A DNA stretch of 20,265 nt from AC-50 sp035640455 (GTDB lineage Bacteria > Actinomycetota > Thermoleophilia > Gaiellales > Gaiellaceae). Positions 1 through 5,234 of the stretch are shown piece after piece (the first letter of the stretch is position 1; each line of letters starts with the position of its first letter). The position numbers and the translations under genes were made by a program. The notes beneath the pieces are model-generated. The model ran no database searches, was not told the origin of the DNA, and saw only the letters and a program-made list of their open reading frames with translations. The DNA lies in the NCBI GenBank assembly GCA_035640455.1, contig DASQWB010000055.1, forward strand, positions 1 to 20,265, in the 5' to 3' direction.

Positions 1-64
1 CGCTGCCGACCACGACGACGTCGTACTCGCCGGGAGGGAAGGGACGCTCGTCTACTCGGGCCAC
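1..64 (-). CDS. FAD-dependent oxidoreductase, thioredoxin-reductase-like (N-terminal 21 codons only)
   Basis: Only the amino end is in the window. Reading the minus strand from a GTG at 64..62 gives a short Pro-rich lead followed by GEYDVVVVGS, cut off at the window edge. That is the first beta strand and start of the Gly-rich loop of an FAD/NAD Rossmann fold. The gene starts 13 nt inside the 3' end of the cyclic-nucleotide-binding-like gene (52..477), so the two are probably translationally coupled. In known actinobacterial proteins a cNMP-binding domain is fused directly in front of a thioredoxin-reductase-like module; here the same order seems split into two overlapping reading frames. The rest of the glycine motif and the CxxC redox motif lie outside the window, so the enzyme subtype is inferred from the neighbour and the short match. 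Confidence 0.6.
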   Translation of the reverse strand, partial: MARVDERPFPPGEYDVVVVGS

Positions 65-477
65 ACGTGAGCGCTGCGCAGCCGCTGCGCCTCCGCCTGG
101 AGCATCCGCAGCATCACGGTCGGGTGGTCGAGCAGGAAGCCCTCGAGCTCCGGCCCGGGGACGACGAGGCAGCGGAGCAGGCTCGTGGCGACGACGTCCG
201 CCGTCGGCGGCGCGTGGATGAGCAGCGAGATCTCGCCGAAGAAGTCGCCGCGTGCCAGGCGCGCCCGCTCCATGCCGTCGATGACGACGCGGGCCTCGCC
301 CTCGAGGATCAGGTAGAAGCCGCTGCCCTCGAGCCCCTGGCGGATCACGCGCTGGCCCTCGGCGAAGACCTCCTCGTCGAACAGGTGCGCGACCGACTCG
401 AGCTGGGGCCGGCCGAGGTCGGCGAAGAGCGTCAGGCGCGCAAGAGTGTCCGAGAGGGTCGTGGCGCCTGCCTCCAC
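52..477 (-). CDS. Crp-type cyclic-nucleotide-binding-like domain protein (no DNA-binding domain)
   Basis: A 141-residue protein consisting of one Crp/PKA-type beta-roll (about residues 15-125) and a short terminal helix. It starts at GTG 477..475. Family marks are the early LTLFADL segment, FYLILEG at 54-60 and the phosphate-binding cassette core GDFFGEISLL at 78-87. The cassette arginine that normally grips the cyclic phosphate is replaced: the usual P-R-T-A reads P-P-T-A at 90-93, so canonical cAMP or cGMP binding is doubtful. There is no helix-turn-helix, so it is not a complete Crp regulator. It overlaps the downstream oxidoreductase by 13 nt and probably acts as its regulatory subunit or detached domain. 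A TAGGCT box lies 7 nt before the GTG, suggesting a leaderless transcript. Confidence 0.8.
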   Translation of the reverse strand: MEAGATTLSDTLARLTLFADLGRPQLESVAHLFDEEVFAEGQRVIRQGLEGSGFYLILEGEARVVIDGMERARLARGDFFGEISLLIHAPPTADVVATSLLRCLVVPGPELEGFLLDHPTVMLRMLQAEAQRLRSAHVWPE

Positions 478-484
478 GGCGGGC

Positions 485-490
485 AGCCTA
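485..490 (-). promoter_or_regulatory. Putative -10 box of a leaderless promoter (cNMP-like gene)
   Basis: Minus-strand TAGGCT followed by 7 nt (gcccgcc) and the GTG start. It fits TANNNT placed so that transcription would begin at the start codon. No convincing Shine-Dalgarno sequence precedes the GTG and I see no clear -35 element. Confidence 0.45.
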
Positions 491-540
491 CCGTCGTGCC
501 GCCTGTACGAGAGCTTGGCGGGACGTCATTGTGCCGCCCG

Positions 541-660
541 GAGCGCGCTGCTCGTCCCGATGCGGCGTCCTCGGTCGCGCCCGTAGCCTCCGGCTACGAA
601 CGCTCCCTGCGTCCTTGCCTCGAAACGAGCATCACACTCCGTGCGACGAACGACGACCCA
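541..660. repeat. Palindromic intergenic element, REP-like candidate
   Basis: The 207-bp divergent gap between the cNMP-like gene and pdxT holds a perfect 7-bp inverted repeat with a 3-nt loop (CGTAGCC-tcc-GGCTACG, 582-598). About 20 nt on lies a second small stem (CTCG-aaa-CGAG, 619-629). Two stems this close in a non-coding gap resemble dispersed REP-type elements. One window cannot show whether copies exist elsewhere. It could instead be an operator or a terminator, but there is no T-run. Confidence 0.35.
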
Positions 661-671
661 CCAATCCCTCC

Positions 672-677
672 TAGAAT
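672..677 (+). promoter_or_regulatory. Putative -10 box of a leaderless promoter (pdxT)
   Basis: TAGAAT, a close match to TANNNT/TATAAT, followed by 7 nt (cgaaacc) and the GTG used as the pdxT start. There is no Shine-Dalgarno sequence in the gap. The box supports GTG 685 as the start over longer upstream extensions of the frame. Confidence 0.5.
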
Positions 678-684
678 CGAAACC

Positions 685-1251
685 GTGGAGCGCATTCCGA
701 AGATCGGCGTCCTGGCCGTCCAGGGGAACTTCCGCGAGCACGTCGCCATGCTGCGGCGGCTCGGCGCGGAGGCGGTCGAGGTGCGCCTGCCGGAGCAGCT
801 CGAGGGTCTCGACGGGCTCGTCGTCCCGGGCGGCGAGTCGACGACCTTCATGCGCCTGATGCGCCTCTACGGGCTCGACGAGGCGCTCCGCTCGTTCGCG
901 GGGCCGGTCTTCGGCACGTGCGCCGGGATGATCGTCCTCGACCGCAACCACCTCGACCTCGTCGACCTCGAGGTCGACCGGAACGCGTATGGCCGCCAGG
1001 TCGCGAGCTTCGAGGCCGACCTGCGCCTCGCCGGCGAGGACGAGCCGCTGCGCGGCGTCTTCATCCGCGCGCCGCGGGTTCGCGAGGCGGGCCCGGAGGT
1101 CGACGTCCTCGCCGAGCACGACGGCGTGCCGGTGCTCGCGCGGCAGGGCCGCTTCCTCGTCGCGTCGTTCCACCCCGAGCTGACCGACGACACCCGCGTG
1201 CACGAGCGGTTCCTCGAGCTCGTGCAGGAGGAGACGCATGTCGGGGCATAG
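685..1251 (+). CDS. pdxT: Pyridoxal 5'-phosphate synthase glutaminase subunit PdxT
   Basis: A 188-residue class I glutamine amidotransferase that releases ammonia from glutamine for the PdxS synthase in the DXP-independent PLP pathway (cytoplasmic PdxS/PdxT complex). Visible marks: LAVQGNFREH at 10-19, the PdxT signature PGGEST at 48-53, nucleophile Cys79 in GTCAG, the segment YGRQVASFEADL, and the catalytic pair His163/Glu165 in SFHPEL. Length is normal for the family. The open frame extends far upstream, but homology begins at GTG 685, which also has a TAGAAT box 7 nt before it. pdxS, often adjacent in actinobacteria, is not directly upstream; a divergent gene is there instead. The stop lies inside a duplicated copy of the yebC start region. 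Confidence 0.95.
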   Translation: MERIPKIGVLAVQGNFREHVAMLRRLGAEAVEVRLPEQLEGLDGLVVPGGESTTFMRLMRLYGLDEALRSFAGPVFGTCAGMIVLDRNHLDLVDLEVDRNAYGRQVASFEADLRLAGEDEPLRGVFIRAPRVREAGPEVDVLAEHDGVPVLARQGRFLVASFHPELTDDTRVHERFLELVQEETHVGA

Positions 1252-1326
1252 CAAGTCGACGGGGGGGAGCCCCTGGTTCCCCCACGAGCCCCCTCCTCAG
1301 GAGACGCATGTCCGGGCATAGCAAGT
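1229..1326 (+). repeat. 28-bp direct repeat duplicating the pdxT/yebC junction
   Basis: Positions 1229-1256 and 1299-1326 match at 27 of 28 bases, offset 70 bp (the mismatch is G1243 against C1313). Each copy contains AGGAGACGCATG, that is a ribosome binding site plus ATG and the first yebC codons, and also an in-frame ETHV-x-A-stop pdxT-like tail. The 42-bp spacer is a run of G followed by C runs (G7 at 1261-1267, C5 at 1279-1283) with GAGCCCC repeated at 1267 and 1286, so it could fold or promote slippage. Confidence 0.85.
1238..1321 (+). CDS. 27-residue decoy ORF from the duplicated yebC start
   Basis: The first copy of the repeat presents a good ribosome binding site (GGAGGAGACGC) and an ATG encoding MSGHSK, the same first six residues as YebC. 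It then runs through the G/C-rich spacer and ends in QETHVRA, resembling the PdxT tail. The 70-bp offset is not a multiple of three, so it is out of frame with yebC. Its stop (1319-1321) overlaps the real yebC start at 1308. It could be translated and pass ribosomes to yebC, or be a harmless by-product of duplication. No independent function is suggested. Confidence 0.25.
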   Translation: MSGHSKSTGGSPWFPHEPPPQETHVRA

Positions 1327-2063
1327 GGTCGTCGATCAAGCACAAGAAGGGCGCGGCCGACGCCAAGCGCGGCAAGCTCTTCTCGAAGCTCTCGCGCGCG
1401 ATCATCGTCGCCGCGCGGGAGGGCGGGGCCGACCCGGCGGCGAACCTCGCGCTCGCGAACGCGGTCGAGAAGGCGCGCTCGTACTCGATGCCGAAGGAGA
1501 ACATCGAGCGCGCGATCGCCCGCGGCTCCGGCGCCGACACGGACGGGCAGGCCTTCGAGACGGTCGTCTACGAGGGCTACGGCCCGAACGGCGTCGCGCT
1601 GATCGTCGAGGCGCTGACCGACAACCGCAACCGCACGGCGTCCGAGGTGCGGCACGCGTTCGACAAGAACGACGGCAACCTCGGCGGCTCGGGCGCCGTC
1701 TCGTGGCTTTTCGAGCGGCGCGGGGTCATCCTCGTCGACGCGGATAAGGCCGACGAGGACGAGCTGACGCTGGCCGCGGCCGAGGGCGGCGCCGACGACG
1801 TCTCCCGCGACGGCTCGAGCTTCGTCGTCACCTCGCCGCCCGAGGCGCTCGTCTCGGTGCGGGAGGCGATTGAGGCGGCGGGGGTCGAGATCACCTCGGC
1901 CGAGCTGACGATGGTGCCGAAGACCACCGTCCAGGTGGCCGACGAGGCCGCGGCGAAGAAGGTGCTCCGGCTGATGGACGCCCTGGAGGAGAACGACGAC
2001 GTCCAGGACGTCTACGCGAACTTCGACATCCCGGAGCAGGTGCTCGAAGCCGTCGCCTCTTGA
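1308..2063 (+). CDS. yebC: YebC/PmpR/TACO1 family regulatory protein
   Basis: A 251-residue protein, full length for the family. It opens with the hallmark MSGHSKWSSIKHKKGAAD and continues with KLFSKLSRAI, SMPKENIERAI, YEGYGPNG and NDGNLGGSGAVSWLF, the last being typical of domain 2. Members have been described as DNA-binding transcription regulators and, more recently, as translation factors that help ribosomes through proline stretches; the sequence does not decide between these. The ATG at 1308 has an AGGAG 5 nt upstream. In many actinobacteria pdxT-yebC runs straight into ruvC-ruvA-ruvB; here 4.6 kb of opposite-strand genes intervenes. It converges on the GGDEF gene with only 12 nt between stop codons and no visible terminator hairpin. 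Confidence 0.95.
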   Translation: MSGHSKWSSIKHKKGAADAKRGKLFSKLSRAIIVAAREGGADPAANLALANAVEKARSYSMPKENIERAIARGSGADTDGQAFETVVYEGYGPNGVALIVEALTDNRNRTASEVRHAFDKNDGNLGGSGAVSWLFERRGVILVDADKADEDELTLAAAEGGADDVSRDGSSFVVTSPPEALVSVREAIEAAGVEITSAELTMVPKTTVQVADEAAAKKVLRLMDALEENDDVQDVYANFDIPEQVLEAVAS

Positions 2064-2075
2064 CGCTCCCGGAGA

Positions 2076-3293
2076 TCAGGCGCTGACGCAGTTTCGGCCG
2101 GCGAGCTTCGCGCGGTAGAGCGCCGCGTCGGCGGCGTCCAGAAGCCGCTCGGGAGTCTTGGCGTCGTGCGGAAATGTCGCGACCCCGATCGAGATGCTGG
2201 CCCGCACGGTGCCCGGCCGAGGCGCGAGCGAGATTTCGCGCGCCTCGACGCCCGCGCGGACGCGCTCGGCGATTGCGAGCGCCCCCTCCTGATCGGTCTC
2301 CGGCAAGAGGATCGTGAACTCTTCTCCGCCGAAGCGCGCTGCCGTGTCGTAGTCGCGAAGTTCCCGCGTAAGCACCTCCGCCACGCCGCGAAGGACGGCG
2401 TCGCCGGCCAGATGGCCGTGGCTGTTGTTCACTTCGCGGAGCAGGTCGAGGTCGGCCATCAGGACCGAGACCGGGCGCTGGAACCTACTCGCGCGCCGCA
2501 GCTCCGCGGCGAGCTCCATGTTGAAGTGCCGCGAGTTGAAAAGGCCGGTCTTGGCATCGGTTCGCGCTTCGTTCCAAAGCTGGGGCACCGTGAGCGCGCG
2601 CTGGATCAGGAACAGCGGCGGCAGGACGATCGGGAGGGCCCAGGGATCGAGCTCCCAGAGAATCGCGAGCGTCAAGCCGACGAGAGCGAGGACGAAGTCG
2701 CTCGAGAGCGACTCTACGCCGAACAGGCCGCTCTCGCCGACCGACCGTCCACGTGCCAGCCGGAGCATCCGCGCGAGGAGCAGGTGGTTCACGGCGACGA
2801 ACGTGACGCAACCGGCGACGCCGGCGAGGAGCGCTATCGGCTCGTTCGCGGTCACGCTCGTCTCGGCGAGCCTCGTCGCCTCGTGCGCCGAGAGGGCGCC
2901 GAGCGCGTAGTTCGAGATGTTGAAGGCCTGGATGTACCACGGGTATCGCTCCTTGGCCCAGTCGCTCAGGTGCTGGACGACGCACATCAGCACGATCAGC
3001 CGTGGCGGGAGCACGAGCGCGCCCGCGACGGTGAACGCCAGCCCGACATGGAAGATCTGGTTGCTCGGCGTGTGGACGACGAAGTAGTGGGCCACGCCTG
3101 CGCCGATCAGGAGGAGCGCGAAGAGATGCCACTGCTCGTTCGTCAGGTGGGCGGGAGCCGCCAGCGCGATGCCGCTCGCCGCCACGGCAAGGCCGAGGAC
3201 GGAGGCGAAGAAGGCGCGCGCCTGCCGCGGGAGGCCGGGCCGAGGCGCGGGCAGCTTCGCCGCGAGTGGCGCTGCAGTCTCGATCGTGCTCAT
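2076..3293 (-). CDS. Membrane-bound GGDEF diguanylate cyclase
   Basis: A 405-residue protein that should make c-di-GMP from two GTP. About residues 25-235 form a polytopic membrane domain of roughly six segments; 246-403 is the GGDEF domain. The active-site signature is GGEEF at 322-326, an active variant. An RxxD inhibitory site (RDYD, 313-316) stands exactly five residues before it, so product feedback inhibition is expected. The core of the membrane domain (residues 77-137, with LMCVVQH and WYIQAFN) closely matches the N-terminal domain of the HD-GYP protein encoded two genes upstream. ATG 3293 is only 2 nt past the protease stop with no clear ribosome binding site, so it probably depends on coupling to that gene. 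It converges on yebC. The ligand of the membrane domain is unknown. Confidence 0.92.
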   Translation of the reverse strand: MSTIETAAPLAAKLPAPRPGLPRQARAFFASVLGLAVAASGIALAAPAHLTNEQWHLFALLLIGAGVAHYFVVHTPSNQIFHVGLAFTVAGALVLPPRLIVLMCVVQHLSDWAKERYPWYIQAFNISNYALGALSAHEATRLAETSVTANEPIALLAGVAGCVTFVAVNHLLLARMLRLARGRSVGESGLFGVESLSSDFVLALVGLTLAILWELDPWALPIVLPPLFLIQRALTVPQLWNEARTDAKTGLFNSRHFNMELAAELRRASRFQRPVSVLMADLDLLREVNNSHGHLAGDAVLRGVAEVLTRELRDYDTAARFGGEEFTILLPETDQEGALAIAERVRAGVEAREISLAPRPGTVRASISIGVATFPHDAKTPERLLDAADAALYRAKLAGRNCVSA

Positions 3294-3295
3294 GG

Positions 3296-5122
3296 CTACG
3301 GAAGCGTCGAGGTCGTCGGAACGGAGGACGACGTCGGCGCGGTCGTAACGGAGCCGTCCGAGCCGACGCTCACACCGAGCTCAGCCTCGGCTTCGGCCTC
3401 TTGCACCGGGTCGAGCCAGTACGAGCCCGCGTCGAGGATGTCCGCCGTGGCGTTGTCGGCGACCGAGGTGGTGCCCCACGAGGCGGTGCCCCAGGACGAG
3501 GTGCCCCAGGAGGCGGTGCCCCAAGAGGCCGTGCCCCACGAGGCGGTGCTCCAGGAGGCGGTGCCCCACGAGGCCGCAGACCACGCGGCCGTGCCCCACG
3601 ACGCGGTGCCCCAGGAAGCGGTGCCCCAGGAGGCGTCGAGCCGCGCAGTCGTGCCCCAGCTCGCGGCGTCGAACACCGGCGTGGAGCCGCCGTTGGGATC
3701 CGGGACGAGGAAGCGGTCGATGGCCGCGTTCGGGTTCGGCGGCGCGACGACGTCGACGGCCTTGGCCGCGTTCACCTCGCCGACGCCTTCCGACATCGGA
3801 GCCGCGGACGGGGTCGGCCGGGCGGTCAGCATGAGCGCGCCCTTGACCTGGTCCGGCGTCCACGTCGGGTGCGCGGCGAGCAGGTACGCAGCAGCGCCTG
3901 CGACGACGGGTGCCGCGAAGGACGTCCCGGAAAGCTGGATGTAGTCCGTTCCCTCCATGCTCGCCGGCCGCTCGAGCGCGAGCGTCGAGGTCGCGGGCAC
4001 CGGGCCGACGATGTAGCGGCCCGGCGCCGCCAGCTCGGGCTTCGCGAAGCCGTCGAGCGTGTAGCCGTACACCGACCACGGCGCGGCCTTGTCGTCGTTC
4101 GTCGACACCGAGCCGCCGATGTCGTCGGCGCCGACGGTGATCACGAACGGGTCGTTACCGGGCGCGTAGGCCATCGTCGTCGGCTGGCCGGCGTTCCCGT
4201 AGTTGCCGGCGGCCGCGACGACGACGACGCCGCTCAGCCACAGCCGCTCGACGGCGCGGTCGAGCGGGTCGAAGAACACGCTCGCCGGAGCGGTCGCGTG
4301 GAGGGAGAAGTTGGCGACGCGGATGTTGTAGGCGGCCTTGTTCTGGTAGATCCAGTCCGCCGCCGCGATGACGTCGCTCGTCATTGCCATCCCGCTGTCG
4401 TCCATGACGTCGAGCGAGACGATCGGCGCGCTCGGCGCGGCGCCCGTGTAGCCGGGCGCGCTGCCGGCGGCCACCCCGGCGACGAAGGTGCCATGGCCGC
4501 GGCCGTCGCCGGGCGAGTTCGGCGTCAACGACGTCATCGTGACCTGCTTGACGACGCGGCCGCCGAAATCTGCGCGCCCCGCGTCGATGCCGGAATCGAC
4601 GACCGCAATAGCAGGTGGGCGCGCAAGCGTTCCATTCGTGACGTCGGCCCAACCCCGGGCGACGCCCGAGACGAAGGGCCACTGCTGACGGCTCGAGAGG
4701 CCGCCCGTGAGCTGAACCGGGGCGTCTTCCGTGATCGCGAAGACGTCCTTCTTCGTCGCGAGCTTGAGCAGCTGCTTACCCGTCACCTGCGCCGAGACGC
4801 CGGCGATCGTGGCGAAGCGACGCTTGACGCCGAGCGCCTTCCCCGGCTCCTCGAGGAGCGCCGCGGTCACGTCGCTCGCGACGTCGGCGCTCCGCGCGTT
4901 CGACGTCGCCTGCACGACGACCGAGAACGTCCGGTTCGGATCGGCCTGCGCCGCGCTCAAGAGGCCCTGAGGGACGAACGCGGAGACGGGCTGGCCGCCT
5001 GCCGCCGCGCGCGAGGCGCTCGCGCCCACCAGCGCAAGGATCGCGATCGCCACTCCGAGCGCCAGGCGCGCCGTGCGTCGCGTAACGAGAAGTGCCGCCG
5101 ATGACCCCAGGTTGTGCCGCAT
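3296..5122 (-). CDS. Secreted S8 (subtilisin-like) serine protease with SWGT pentad repeat tail
   Basis: A 608-residue exported subtilase. The N-terminus has twin arginines and a hydrophobic stretch ending around AAAGG (43), consistent with a signal peptide. Residues about 65-135 look like an inhibitor-I9-type propeptide. The catalytic triad is complete: Asp176 in VVDSGID, His210 in GRGHGTFVAG and Ser401 in SGTSFAAP, with oxyanion Asn307 in AAGNYGN. Residues 487-551 are thirteen five-residue units based on A-S-W-G-T, followed by an acidic segment and a Ser/Thr/Pro-rich end. No LPxTG motif or terminal membrane anchor is visible. ATG 5122 has a GGAG about 11 nt upstream. It lies between the HD-GYP and GGDEF genes on the same strand, 2 nt from the latter. 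The substrate is unknown; the repeat tail may bind the cell surface or mediate self-association. Confidence 0.93.
   Translation of the reverse strand: MRHNLGSSAALLVTRRTARLALGVAIAILALVGASASRAAAGGQPVSAFVPQGLLSAAQADPNRTFSVVVQATSNARSADVASDVTAALLEEPGKALGVKRRFATIAGVSAQVTGKQLLKLATKKDVFAITEDAPVQLTGGLSSRQQWPFVSGVARGWADVTNGTLARPPAIAVVDSGIDAGRADFGGRVVKQVTMTSLTPNSPGDGRGHGTFVAGVAAGSAPGYTGAAPSAPIVSLDVMDDSGMAMTSDVIAAADWIYQNKAAYNIRVANFSLHATAPASVFFDPLDRAVERLWLSGVVVVAAAGNYGNAGQPTTMAYAPGNDPFVITVGADDIGGSVSTNDDKAAPWSVYGYTLDGFAKPELAAPGRYIVGPVPATSTLALERPASMEGTDYIQLSGTSFAAPVVAGAAAYLLAAHPTWTPDQVKGALMLTARPTPSAAPMSEGVGEVNAAKAVDVVAPPNPNAAIDRFLVPDPNGGSTPVFDAASWGTTARLDASWGTASWGTASWGTAAWSAASWGTASWSTASWGTASWGTASWGTSSWGTASWGTTSVADNATADILDAGSYWLDPVQEAEAEAELGVSVGSDGSVTTAPTSSSVPTTSTLP
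3470..3664 (-). repeat. 15-bp tandem coding repeat (13 pentads, A-S-W-G-T type)
   Basis: This is the DNA behind protease residues 487-551. On the plus strand a 15-bp unit of the type GTGCCCCAGGAGGCG recurs, with variation mostly at third codon positions. Eight units read ASWGT exactly; SSWGT, ASWST, AAWSA and TARLD are the variants. Strong DNA-level similarity indicates recent expansion or gene conversion and makes the tract prone to slippage and assembly error. Confidence 0.9.
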
Positions 5123-5234
5123 AGTTTCTCTCCGTCTCTTCCGCGCCTCTCCCGACGCGGGCCGCAGGTGACTTCGTGCTCACGGTGAGGTGCGTTCGCC
5201 GGGCGCGCCTCCCCCTTCTGCGGGTTTCCGAGAG
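5123..5234 (-). promoter_or_regulatory. Structured leader candidate upstream of the S8 protease
   Basis: The 112 nt between the HD-GYP stop and the protease ATG hold nested inverted repeats: CTCTC/GAGAG (5147-5151 with 5230-5234) enclosing CCGCAG/CTGCGG (5162-5167 with 5218-5223). Inside lie a CTCAC-g-GTGAG palindrome (5179-5189) and GGCGCGCC (5202-5209). This could fold into a multi-branched RNA, act as a processing site, or contain an internal operator. I looked for GEMM (c-di-GMP-I) and ydaO (c-di-AMP) consensus segments and found none, so no known riboswitch class is assigned. Confidence 0.35.

Noticed and set aside
67..684. A long plus-strand extension of the pdxT reading frame back to 67
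   Set aside because: It is a shadow of the minus-strand cNMP-like gene and then non-coding. PdxT homology and the TAGAAT box place the start at GTG 685.
1257..1298. tRNA-like or terminator structure in the G7/C5 spacer
   Set aside because: There is no cloverleaf or acceptor pairing and no T-run. It is better seen as spacer of the junction duplication.
3470..3664. Possible CRISPR array or non-coding tandem repeat
   Set aside because: The 15-bp unit has no spacers and translates in frame as SWGT pentads within the protease.
5123..5234. Known c-di-GMP or c-di-AMP riboswitch in the protease leader
   Set aside because: The conserved GEMM and ydaO sequence blocks are absent; only generic inverted repeats are present, so it is listed as a candidate structured leader only.
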